Part shown: positions 45,814 to 53,494 of the stretch, one piece after another
Position numbering within the stretch: the first letter of the stretch is position 1
Layout: each line of letters starts with the position of its first letter
Origin: JAWSVE01 sp050633885
GTDB taxonomy: Bacteria > Pseudomonadota > Gammaproteobacteria > Pseudomonadales > Cellvibrionaceae
Assembly (NCBI GenBank): GCA_050633885.1
Contig: JBOEHK010000005.1
Span: forward strand, 372,001-436,000
DNA: 64,000 bases
Direction: 5' to 3'
Translations under genes and position numbers: made by a program
The notes under the pieces: model-generated
What the model saw: only the letters and a program-made list of their open reading frames with translations
Databases searched by the model: none
Told to the model about the DNA's origin: nothing

Positions 45814-46496
45814 GTAAGCGCTAACTCCCGTGTAAAATAATTTTGTAAAAAACGCGTTAGATGCCTAGCCGCGATTGATGGATTTTCTTGTTGCTGGTAT
45901 TCCACCGTCTCTATTTTTTCTTTCATTGTCATTGACACATGAAAACGTCTAGACGGAACACGATACCACGGTAATTTTTTTGTCAGTGTTGTTGGCTCGC
46001 ACTCAATAACAACAGGCGTAATTGGAACTCCAGTTCTCAACGCTATATTTGCCGCTCCTCGCTGCATTTTGATGGCTTCTCCCGGCGTAGTTCTCGTTCC
46101 TTCAGGAAAAATAATTAAACTGTTTCCCCTTTTCAAACTAGCTGCGGCATCTTCTATAACAACTTCGGGATCGCCATTGGCGATATATCTTGCCAACCCT
46201 GTTGGAATTTTCGTAAATGGGTTTTTCCTAAGAGAACTTTTTATCACACAATCAGCTTGCCGAATAAAGCCAATCAAAAATACAACATCAATGAGCGTTG
46301 GATGATTTGCTAATATAAGCTGACCTGGACGGTTATAGGCATCTCGGTTTTCAACGGAATAAGTCAAAATACCTAAGACATGCATCAACTCGACAAAGCC
46401 ACGCATTATATAGTGCACAAACAACTTTGCACGACGTTCTCGAACAAAATTGTTTGTTGAGGACAAAAAGATGATAGGCGTAGCTAACAATGGCAA
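45810..46496 (-). CDS. PlsC-like acyltransferase of the APE cluster (abnormal 5' end)
   Basis: Lysophosphatidic-acid-acyltransferase type: catalytic NHPTLIDVV (HX4D), FPEGTRTTPGE, and PITPVVIE. The called start is TTG 46496, preceded by AGGTGGGAT. The reading frame upstream of it encodes INKYWRIVATGIAFSVF, which is the usual N-terminal membrane segment of this family, but no ATG, GTG, TTG or CTG codes for it, and an in-frame TAG sits at 46569-46571. Upstream of the TAG the frame is again open. Either a rare start (ATA or ATT) is used, or the 5' end is mutated. Confidence 0.7.
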   Translation of the reverse strand: MPLLATPIIFLSSTNNFVRERRAKLFVHYIMRGFVELMHVLGILTYSVENRDAYNRPGQLILANHPTLIDVVFLIGFIRQADCVIKSSLRKNPFTKIPTGLARYIANGDPEVVIEDAAASLKRGNSLIIFPEGTRTTPGEAIKMQRGAANIALRTGVPITPVVIECEPTTLTKKLPWYRVPSRRFHVSMTMKEKIETVEYQQQENPSIAARHLTRFLQNYFTRELALT

Positions 46497-46629
46497 TACG
46501 ATCCCACCTATTCCAAAAACACTGAATGCAATCCCTGTTGCAACAATTCTCCAATATTTATTTATTGTCTACGCCCTCAGAAAAACTTTTGATGCCACAA
46601 CATCAAATATAGCTTCAAAATACTTGAAC

Positions 46630-47448
46630 TTATAGCCTATCCCATTCCCAACCATGTCTTTTTGCATCAAGGTACAAGTTGTCACTCTCTTGGATTAAAA
46701 AACGAATAAACTGTAAAGCATCTGGAATGCCCGAAACATTCTCATCCTCGATGACATTCTGAGATTTTGCCACCAAGTTAACAGAAAAATTTTGATGGCA
46801 CTCCTCACAAGCACCGACCAAAAATGCGGCGGCATAAGGCTTATCCGGATTGATCGTGTAGTGAGTAGAATCACCATAAATCTCTGGCACAGGCGCGTCA
46901 TAAATCACACACAAGACCTCGCTATGCCGACCCTCTTCCAATATTAAGCTCGCTTCAACCATTGCTTGACTAAAGCCTTCATCGCCAATTGCGACGGCTG
47001 TAATCGCACTAGGATCTTTTCTCGCAATAGAATACACACCACCTATTGCATTATGCACCGACAAGCTAAAGTGAGCGGGTGACAGGGACTCCCCTTCAGC
47101 CAAACTTTTGAGCATCCCCACTGTACGCTCCAACTCGCCATGCCGGCTGCAAAAAACACTTGGCAAGCATTGAGAATCAGCAACCAAAGGCCAGACGACA
47201 GAAAGCGCCATTTTCCCCAATGAGCTTAAACGTCGTCTTAGCATCGCTGGAATCGCCTGAACATTGGGGGGGGGCTCGTCGAGAACCTGGTATTTGGCTC
47301 CCAGCGAAGCCCAAGCCTTCCAATCGTCGTAAGACTGAACACCTGGCATCCAGGCAGACCATCGCTTGATCCCTAGGGTCGTCGCTAGCCCAGCCACTTC
47401 AGTAGATTCTGCTATTGATGTCACAACAATCAAATCCCCATTACCCAT
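46630..47448 (-). CDS. apeC: Chain-length factor-like ketosynthase subunit of the APE cluster
   Basis: 272 residues. Short ketosynthase-like protein with the family's RWSAWMPGVQSYDDWKAWA opening and HFSLSVHNAIGGVYSIARKD; the catalytic Cys of ketosynthases is missing, as in chain-length factors, here needed for polyene length with ApeO. A leading ~27-residue extension (MGNGDLIVVTS...) precedes the usual start and may be a wrong start. Residues 59-61 are Pro-Pro-Pro, encoded by a run of nine C (plus-strand G9 at 47266-47274). First gene of the cluster. Confidence 0.8.
   Translation of the reverse strand: MGNGDLIVVTSIAESTEVAGLATTLGIKRWSAWMPGVQSYDDWKAWASLGAKYQVLDEPPPNVQAIPAMLRRRLSSLGKMALSVVWPLVADSQCLPSVFCSRHGELERTVGMLKSLAEGESLSPAHFSLSVHNAIGGVYSIARKDPSAITAVAIGDEGFSQAMVEASLILEEGRHSEVLCVIYDAPVPEIYGDSTHYTINPDKPYAAAFLVGACEECHQNFSVNLVAKSQNVIEDENVSGIPDALQFIRFLIQESDNLYLDAKRHGWEWDRL
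47266..47274. repeat. Homopolymer G9/C9 tract in the first APE gene
   Basis: Nine consecutive G on the plus strand (C on the coding strand), inside the chain-length factor near codon 59. A slip by one base would end the protein early and could also reduce translation of the following genes. This is the longest G/C run I noticed in the window. Confidence 0.8.
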
Positions 47449-47762
47449 TAGACTAAGCCATCAAAGCTGTGCGTTGTCGGCTTCGCAAGAAAAACACCCC
47501 ATTCTAACCATTGATACCGACGAATTAAATGTTCCTATAACATCGAGTGCCGTTATTTGGTCATGATCAGCAGTATTGCGATGATGAATTAGCAACCCAA
47601 TCAAAAATACAGCAAAACTCTCTGGCACCGGCCTCAAAGTCGAAAATGATTCTTAACGGATTATTCCTTGATGTTTTATACCTGACTGTAAGATGATCCC
47701 TCATTGATATCATGTTGACGATACCAAACTGAACGACATTATTTATACCGAAGGATGGCACC
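47449..47762. other. 314-bp divergent region: promoters of the APE cluster and of the cytochrome lipoprotein
   Basis: No gene supported. It should hold the promoter of the long APE transcript on the minus strand and that of the plus-strand cytochrome gene. I did not find a clear palindromic operator. AAGGA before 47763 is the ribosome site of the cytochrome gene. Confidence 0.5.
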
Positions 47763-48230
47763 ATGAGCAGAATCTTAATCACCCTGTCATTAATCTTACT
47801 TCTAGGCTGCGAGAGCAAAGTCTCAACGCAAACCACCTCTTATGAACCTGCTCTCAGCATGATGGAAACTATGAATTTAGTTCTAGATCCAGCTGCAGAT
47901 GGTATTTGGGGGCATTCGGGCTGGGATATCACAGCTGAAGGAGAAAAAGAATTATGGCCTGAAACAGAAGAGGGCTGGAATCAGCTTGTTCATTCTGCAG
48001 CTGTCATCGTTGAGGCTGGCAACCTCTTAAAAATACCCGGCCGAGTTGAAGGCGCCGATGGTCGCGGTGAAGATTGGATCGCCTATTCTCAAGCCATCAC
48101 TGACACAGGCAAACAACTGTTAAAGGCTGGTCAAGAAAGAGACAAGCAAGCCATTTTTGACCTCGGTGGGCAACTCTATCGTGTATGTGTTGCTTGTCAT
48201 ACCCGATATGCTTATCCAGATAGCGAGTAA
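47763..48230 (+). CDS. Lipoprotein cytochrome c (cytochrome c'-like)
   Basis: 155 residues: lipobox LLLGC (Cys16), helical domain, and one haem site at the very C-terminus, CVACHTRY (Cys142, Cys145, His146), which is the layout of cytochrome c'/b562-type proteins. WDITAEGEKELWPETEEGW and QAIFDLGGQLYRVC are typical helices. It starts a plus-strand group running to 51102; the next gene begins 2 bp after its stop. Confidence 0.82.
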   Translation: MSRILITLSLILLLGCESKVSTQTTSYEPALSMMETMNLVLDPAADGIWGHSGWDITAEGEKELWPETEEGWNQLVHSAAVIVEAGNLLKIPGRVEGADGRGEDWIAYSQAITDTGKQLLKAGQERDKQAIFDLGGQLYRVCVACHTRYAYPDSE

Positions 48231-48232
48231 AC

Positions 48233-48943
48233 ATGCGCAGCAATTCTTTAGACTCAAAAAACAACGTATTGACATATTCACTCTCTATATTTGCTTTACT
48301 ATTTTCAGAGATGTTGTTCGCGCATAATATTTCTGACGGCAACGCACAGTTTGTTGAAGGAGTCACCGGACCGGCCATCGCTCCTTTTCTATACCTCGGT
48401 GCAAAACACATGGTCACGGGCTACGACCACCTCTTATTTTTAGTCGGTGTGATCTTTTTCCTCTACAAACTTAAAGACGTTGTTCTCTATGTCACACTGT
48501 TTACCATCGGTCACAGCCTCACCCTCTTAGGTGGAGTGTTAGGTGGAATACAAGTTAACGCTTATATTATTGACGCTATTATAGGTTTCTCGATTGTTTA
48601 TAAAGCGTTTGAAAACATGGGCGGGTTTAAAAAATTATTCGGCTTTAACCCAAACACAAAAGCAGCCGTTTTTATTTTTGGTTTATTTCATGGGTTAGGG
48701 CTAGCAACCAAACTGCAAGAATTTTCCGTTTCGAAAGAAGGTTTAATCACCAATATTATCAGTTTTAATATCGGCGTTGAGATCGGGCAGATTGTTGCAT
48801 TAACAGCCATTTTATTATTGTTGATTCGCTGGAGACAAAGCCCCAGCTTTGAAAAGCATGCTTTTACTGCAAATACATTTTTAATGATTGGCGGATTTTT
48901 GTTAGCAGGGTACCAACTTTCAGGCTACGTTTTCACCCAATAA
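48233..48943 (+). CDS. HupE/UreJ-like membrane protein
   Basis: 236 residues, signal-like first segment and about six helices. LGAKHMVTGYDHLLFLVGVIFFL and FTIGHSLTL are the HupE/UreJ_2 signature with conserved His in metal-binding position, and FGLFHGLGLATKL repeats it. Some HupE/UreJ proteins are nickel permeases; this subfamily is often far from nickel enzymes, so metal transport is only a guess. Confidence 0.8.
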   Translation: MRSNSLDSKNNVLTYSLSIFALLFSEMLFAHNISDGNAQFVEGVTGPAIAPFLYLGAKHMVTGYDHLLFLVGVIFFLYKLKDVVLYVTLFTIGHSLTLLGGVLGGIQVNAYIIDAIIGFSIVYKAFENMGGFKKLFGFNPNTKAAVFIFGLFHGLGLATKLQEFSVSKEGLITNIISFNIGVEIGQIVALTAILLLLIRWRQSPSFEKHAFTANTFLMIGGFLLAGYQLSGYVFTQ

Positions 48944-48977
48944 GTTATTCACAACATTAGCTTTGAGATTTATATTT

Positions 48978-49544
48978 ATGAGCATCACCAATAACGATGA
49001 TAGTGTTAGCACAAAAAAAATTATTATCTCCACAGCCTTATCTCTAGTTGTAGCGGGTATTTTGTTAACCACCACCATCCTTCCTGCAGAATTTAATATC
49101 GACCCATTTGGTACAGGAAAACTACTTGGCATCACCGGCATGTCAGAAGAGGGCCCGAGCGTTGGCGCCCTAAACAAACAAGATATCAATTATTCTAACG
49201 ATAGATTTAAAATTGTTTTAGCGTCATTTGAATCATTAGAATACAAATACCGTTTAGAAGAAGGCGCATCCATGTTATTTAACTGGTCCGCAACGGGCAA
49301 TTTATTATTTGATCTTCATGCGGAAAAAGATGGTGAAGATCCTGAAGAATACTCGCCTTCTTTTGATCAACGTCAAAGCAATGCCGAGAAAGGCTCTTAC
49401 ACTGCGCCTTTTTCTGGTATACATGGCTGGTATTGGGAAAATAGAAGCGCAAACGAAGTGACACTCGAATTAAACACCAGCGGCTTCTACACGAAATCAA
49501 CTGAGTTTCGAGCAAATTATAAAAATGATAAAGTCTTTAAATAA
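48978..49544 (+). CDS. Single-helix anchored extracytoplasmic protein
   Basis: 188 residues. One helix at ~15-37, then a soluble domain with EFNIDPFGTGKLLGI, LEYKYRLEEGASMLFNWSATG and an IHGWYWENRSANEVTLELNTSGFY region. This is the uncharacterised 'transmembrane anchor' type protein often beside HupE-like genes. ATG 48978 is preceded by GAG; an in-frame TTG at 48963 is less likely. No catalytic motif. Confidence 0.65.
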   Translation: MSITNNDDSVSTKKIIISTALSLVVAGILLTTTILPAEFNIDPFGTGKLLGITGMSEEGPSVGALNKQDINYSNDRFKIVLASFESLEYKYRLEEGASMLFNWSATGNLLFDLHAEKDGEDPEEYSPSFDQRQSNAEKGSYTAPFSGIHGWYWENRSANEVTLELNTSGFYTKSTEFRANYKNDKVFK

Positions 49545-49720
49545 TAAAAAAGAAAACAATCTATAAATTTTGTTTTCCTTGAGAAATCAATATTATTTAA
49601 TCGACAACAGGTTAAATAATCTTTTCACATAATTTCACTATGAAAACCTATTTTACATCTTACCGTGTAAAATGAGTGTCATACGACAAAAAATCAAGAA
49701 TAGAAACAGGAGAGTAACGC

Positions 49721-50281
49721 GTGAATGAATTGCTTTTAAATTTTGCTCAATGGTTGTCTTCGCAACCAAGCAGCGAAGGACTACTTGGCTCTTTCTATCT
49801 ATGGAACTGGATTGAGGCGACACACGTTTTAACGCTCATGATCTTCCTCGGCATGTTATTTGTTATTGACCTTCGCATGCTTGGCCTTTCGATGACTAGC
49901 CTACCTGCCTCAACTGTTTCTGAGCGTTTAGATAAGCCTATGATGTTTGGATTTGCCATCATGGTGATCACAGGGCTGATTTTATTTTATGCGAATGCTA
50001 TTCACGAAACACAAAGTATTTGGTTCCGAATCAAATTGATTTTTCTGGCTCTTGCAGGAATTAATGCACTGTTATTTCGCAATATCATGAAAGGTGCCAT
50101 TTCTTCTTGGGATAACGACCCCGTTCCTCCCAAACGGATTCGTATCGGCGCAGGCTTGTCTTTAGCGCTCTGGACGCTGGTCATTGTTATGGGCCGCCTC
50201 ATGGCTTATGACTGGTTTGATTGCACAACACCACAAGGCCCATTTATCAACTGGGCTGTTGGTTGCGACATCCCTCAATAA
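49721..50281 (+). CDS. DUF6644 membrane protein (longer paralog)
   Basis: 186 residues, about five helices. LWNWIEATHVLTLMIFLGMLFVIDLRML is the DUF6644-type first part with conserved His, and LALWTLVIVMGRLMAYDWF the end with a conserved Arg. GTG start with AGGAGAG upstream. A related shorter gene follows; the pair may form one membrane complex. Possible haem-binding by the conserved His is an inference. Confidence 0.75.
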   Translation: MNELLLNFAQWLSSQPSSEGLLGSFYLWNWIEATHVLTLMIFLGMLFVIDLRMLGLSMTSLPASTVSERLDKPMMFGFAIMVITGLILFYANAIHETQSIWFRIKLIFLALAGINALLFRNIMKGAISSWDNDPVPPKRIRIGAGLSLALWTLVIVMGRLMAYDWFDCTTPQGPFINWAVGCDIPQ

Positions 50282-50346
50282 AAAGCAATTTCAATAAAAT
50301 ATTTTTTAGAGTTCATTATTTTTATTCTGGTATTTAGGAGTTCCCA

Positions 50347-50823
50347 ATGGAGCTATTATCTTTTTTTCAATGGTTAGAAGGCTCAATGCTAGGGCAAGCA
50401 GCAAAATCTTACGGCGGGTTGTACGCCATGTTTCAAAGCTTACATTTATTCTCGATGGCTTTGCTAGGCGGCTGCGTGCTTGTAACAGATTTACGATTAC
50501 TCAATATAACGATGCGAGATATTCCCTCAAACGTTATCTCAGAAAACACCCATAAATGGTTTAAAGTTGCTCTCATCATTATTATCTTAACGGGCATTTT
50601 TATGCTCGCTGGAGTGGCAACCAAATGTTATTACAATGCGGCTTACTGGGCAAAAATGTCCGCCTTATTGATTGGAATTATTTTTGTTTTTACCATCAAG
50701 CAACCGCTTCTTAGATTAGATCATACCCAAATGAACCCATGGGCTTTAAAGCTCATTGCCATCAGTTCAATTTTAATTTGGTTTACCGTTGCCGCTGCTG
50801 GTCGATGGATTGGCTTTTCATAA
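50347..50823 (+). CDS. DUF6644 membrane protein (shorter paralog)
   Basis: 158 residues. Same pattern as the preceding gene: YAMFQSLHLFSMALLGGCVLVTDLRLL and ILIWFTVAAAGRWIGFS. The shared H..(S/T)(L/M)xx(L/F)(L/G)G(C/M)..xxDLR(L/M) motif places it in DUF6644. TAGGAG before the ATG. Two copies side by side suggest a heterodimer. Confidence 0.75.
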   Translation: MELLSFFQWLEGSMLGQAAKSYGGLYAMFQSLHLFSMALLGGCVLVTDLRLLNITMRDIPSNVISENTHKWFKVALIIIILTGIFMLAGVATKCYYNAAYWAKMSALLIGIIFVFTIKQPLLRLDHTQMNPWALKLIAISSILIWFTVAAAGRWIGFS

Positions 50824-50955
50824 TCGTAAAACATTTAATGCCGCGAAATTTTCGCGTGAACAACACAACCAAAAATTCTACTTTCACAATTCACACGTTT
50901 TAACGTGCTGGGTTTCAAAACTCTAAACTAAATAGATATAGACTGGAAAGACAAA

Positions 50956-51102
50956 ATGACAAATGACAATATAGAAGACAAAATTAAAACAAAGCAAACA
51001 ATAGCTGTTGTTGCCTCTGCTGCCATCTTATGTGCCGGAGGGGTTTACTGGATCATTCAAATAGGCAATGTGATGGAAATGCTTGAAATGGCTTACGGAT
51101 AA
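50956..51102 (+). CDS. 48-residue single-helix membrane peptide
   Basis: ATG at 50956 with GGAAAG 6-10 bp upstream. The product starts MTNDNIEDKIKTK, then one helix (AVVAS to IIQI) and ends EMLEMAYG. Its orientation, ribosome site and place right after the two DUF6644 genes support it as a genuine small subunit. Confidence 0.65.
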   Translation: MTNDNIEDKIKTKQTIAVVASAAILCAGGVYWIIQIGNVMEMLEMAYG

Positions 51103-51297
51103 AAATATTTTTCTTTCATTGAGTGATGGGCATTTGTTTTGCCCATCGAATCAAAACACGCTTTTCACATTTCTCCAACTTTACTCCCCCACTCTGCTAC
51201 TTTACCTACTCCTTTCTACTAAAAAGTACCGAAGTAACCATCCGAGAAAAAAAGAGTGCGTACCACTCTTTCCAATGTTTAAAAATATCACGGCGAT

Positions 51298-51333
51298 AAA
51301 AAAACCTCTTTGATTTCTCAAAGAGGTTTTTTT
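51298..51333. terminator. Bidirectional terminator between the two gene groups
   Basis: Bases 51298-51313 are the exact reverse complement of 51318-51333 (16-bp stem, four-base loop, A7/T7 ends). It ends the plus-strand DUF6644 group and the minus-strand DUF6152 gene. Confidence 0.92.
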
Positions 51334-51352
51334 AAAGCTAAATTCTTGCGAT

Positions 51353-51784
51353 TTATCCTTCTGTAGGATCAGCACCATCTTCTGGAGCACCTGTACCTGA
51401 TGAACCCATAAATACTTTTTCGCCATTGGCTAACGTAATATCACGGCCGTTTGCTTTACACTTTGGCTCACAAACTCGATCTTTACTTTGATATCCTCGG
51501 ACAATTACATCGGTTCCGATTGGCAATGAGCGCTTAGTAATACCGGCACGTAATAATGTATTTGGTGTACCCCCTTCTACCATCCAATCTTTCCCTTCAT
51601 CATCAGTTTTAAGATGAATCCATGAATGAGGGTTGATAAATTGAATTCGCGTTACCTTTCCCTTAAGAAGCACAGGAGCATCCGCATCAAATTCCGCAGC
51701 GAAAGCATGGTGAGCATTCACTTGACTCATACTGATAAATACTGATGTTGCAATGGCCGCTAAGGCTGCAATTTTAAGTTTCAT
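51353..51784 (-). CDS. DUF6152 family secreted protein
   Basis: 143 residues. Signal peptide cleaved after VNA (about residue 24); then HHAFAAEFDADAPVLLKGKVTRIQFINPHSWIHLKT, the DUF6152 signature (H-A-F..EFD, INPH-W). RVCEPKCKANGRDI has two Cys. An OB-like small periplasmic domain of unknown function. AGAGGAA lies 6-8 bp before the ATG. Confidence 0.8.
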   Translation of the reverse strand: MKLKIAALAAIATSVFISMSQVNAHHAFAAEFDADAPVLLKGKVTRIQFINPHSWIHLKTDDEGKDWMVEGGTPNTLLRAGITKRSLPIGTDVIVRGYQSKDRVCEPKCKANGRDITLANGEKVFMGSSGTGAPEDGADPTEG

Positions 51785-52144
51785 GGGTATTTCCTCTACT
51801 TTTAAAGTCCAAAACTAACAGCTATGTCTACGCTATCTCAAATCAACATTGATCATGGCTCGACACTTTATATTTACAATTGCCAGCTTCGCTCACATTA
51901 CCATTGTGAACCTGAACCCAGCATGAATGAATGACATTTAATGCGTGATTCACTCACGGATTACGCATTCTTTGTTTTAAATAGTTGTTCTAATGGTTGC
52001 TTTCTAATTAGCTGCTCTCTTTTAGTTGCTCTCTAAGCCCTATCAATCAAAAACTTAGAGGATACTAATTAGAGCACCGAAGCATTGTAATGATCCCATA
52101 CTTCGGGGTAAAACAAAGCCTAAAAGAGTTTACTTTGATCAATA
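51785..52144. other. 360-bp intergenic region with degenerate tandem repeats
   Basis: No gene. Bases 51977-52033 are four related 14-15-bp units (TAATGGTTGCTTTC and relatives). The short arms CCGAAG (52077-52082) and CTTCGG (52101-52106) are a weak terminator candidate of the 284-residue protein gene. Confidence 0.5.
51977..52033. repeat. Four degenerate 14-15-bp tandem repeats
   Basis: Units start at about 51977, 51991, 52005 and 52020, each ending in a T/C-rich ...(G/T)TTC or CTCTC tail with a GTTGC/GCTGC core. Upstream of the DUF6152 gene. Confidence 0.55.
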
Positions 52145-52999
52145 TCAATCAAGGGGTACTTTTCTTAGGTGCCCATACATGAGCTCTTCGACAAACTCGA
52201 CACATTTAAATTGTTGTAGCTGGGCATCTTTACCCGCCATTTTATAAAGTGTCGTTGAGATCGTCCAAGGCTTTGTAAAGACATCTGGGTTTTCAATCGT
52301 GGCTTCATAGCTAGCCGTATTAGGGCCCGTCTGAGTGAATCGTTCAACCACTGTCGCACCATAACCAATATAGTTACCCGCACGATCCAACCAAGTCTCA
52401 CCGTTTTGGTCAGTTGTTGTGATCACTAAGGTATCTTTTTCCCATTTCGCCCAAGATTGCCCCATCCAAGAATCAATAGGTGCAGGACCTGGATCTTCTA
52501 ACAATACGTTTCTAACCGCTCCAGCATACTCATAAGCAAAAAACAGAGCGTCTTTATTTTGGAATATTTGGAACTGGTAAGGCATATAGGTCGCACGCGG
52601 AATCCCCGGTAAGTAACATTTCACCTCAGGGTCAGCCTTTAACCAATTAGCTTTGTTGGCATCTCTTTGCTTTAAAGCCTCTGGTTTATAGGGAATTTTG
52701 TCACCTTCGACAATACCCAAACTAGCAGGCACAGATCCCACAGCGCCTAAGGCGACCACAGCTTTAGCAGGAACAGGCACAAAAGGCCCTTCTCTCATCG
52801 CCATCGCCGCGCTGGCTGAATGCGGCTCAATATTATAGTTAGCTCGACCTGTTGTCTGCCAAACGCCATTAAAATCGGGGTTGCCATCAGCGGTACGAGT
52901 AGGTTTGTGATTATCAGCAAATGTCGACGTTGCTGCCACTAAAGACGCGGTGATAACGCCGGCGATTAAAAGTCCCTTACGGATACAGTGGTTAACCAT
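52145..52999 (-). CDS. Secreted protein of unknown function (FNGVWQ-type, 284 aa)
   Basis: Signal peptide of ~28 residues (cleavage near TFA-DN). The mature part starts with PTRTADGNPDFNGVWQTTGRANYN, a motif of a widespread uncharacterised secreted family, followed by the conserved KWEKDTLVITTTDQNGETWLDRAGN part and a FVEELMYGHL end. These proteins often lie near DUF6152 and DUF6644 genes; their function is not known. AGAGAGAAAG upstream supports the ATG. Confidence 0.7.
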   Translation of the reverse strand: MVNHCIRKGLLIAGVITASLVAATSTFADNHKPTRTADGNPDFNGVWQTTGRANYNIEPHSASAAMAMREGPFVPVPAKAVVALGAVGSVPASLGIVEGDKIPYKPEALKQRDANKANWLKADPEVKCYLPGIPRATYMPYQFQIFQNKDALFFAYEYAGAVRNVLLEDPGPAPIDSWMGQSWAKWEKDTLVITTTDQNGETWLDRAGNYIGYGATVVERFTQTGPNTASYEATIENPDVFTKPWTISTTLYKMAGKDAQLQQFKCVEFVEELMYGHLRKVPLD

Positions 53000-53494
53000 A
53001 TGCTTTCTCTCTTCTGGTAATAAACTGCTTAGGTGTTGTTATCATTATTGAATCACAACGCTTATTACTACTGGGTCGTGATAGATGACATTCAAGGATA
53101 GTAAAATCTGAACCCCAGCCAAACCAGACACATCTATAAATGATATAAATAATAAAGAAGTAATGAACTCTTATATTTATTTGGTTTGCAGTATAACCTC
53201 TCAGTTAAATATCATCCTAACGCAAATACATTACGTAAGAACGTGACAATCCAATGTATCACTACCCTCGCCAGTCAGTGAAGCGATGGTATCTAATCGG
53301 ACATCGTTAAGCAAAGTACAATTCACCCTATCAACATAACTTAACTAATACATGATAATCGCCAACACTGCCTTACCCAAAAGACGACAAAAATTAGTAC
53401 GCGTGTATTGTTCTTCGTACCTTTATAATCCATTCATAGCGTCGCCAAAATGCATTCATAGTGCCACCAAAAATAACCGAGATTTAATTCCACA
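53000..53494. other. 495-bp divergent region upstream of the LysR regulator
   Basis: AT-rich. It contains two copies of a 22-bp repeat (53431-53452 and 53453-53474, CATTCATAG-core), the second ending 20 bp before the LysR start. No gene supported. It should hold the promoters of both divergent genes. Confidence 0.5.
53431..53474. repeat. Imperfect 22-bp direct repeat in the LysR promoter
   Basis: CATTCATAGCGTCGCCAAAA (53431) is followed by CATTCATAGTGCCACCAAAA (53453), differing at three or four positions. The position just before the regulator start suits an autoregulatory site or slippage-derived duplication. Confidence 0.75.

Noticed and set aside
47177..47369. Overlapping open frames on both strands within the chain-length factor
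   Set aside because: No motif; they arise from the base composition around the C9 run and the real frame is recognised.
29974..47448. The cluster as a flexirubin or xanthomonadin locus
   Set aside because: The ammonia-lyase and halogenase-like enzyme occur in those too, but the flexirubin-type dialkylresorcinol (DarA/B) and XanB2-like genes are absent, so the APE type fits best.
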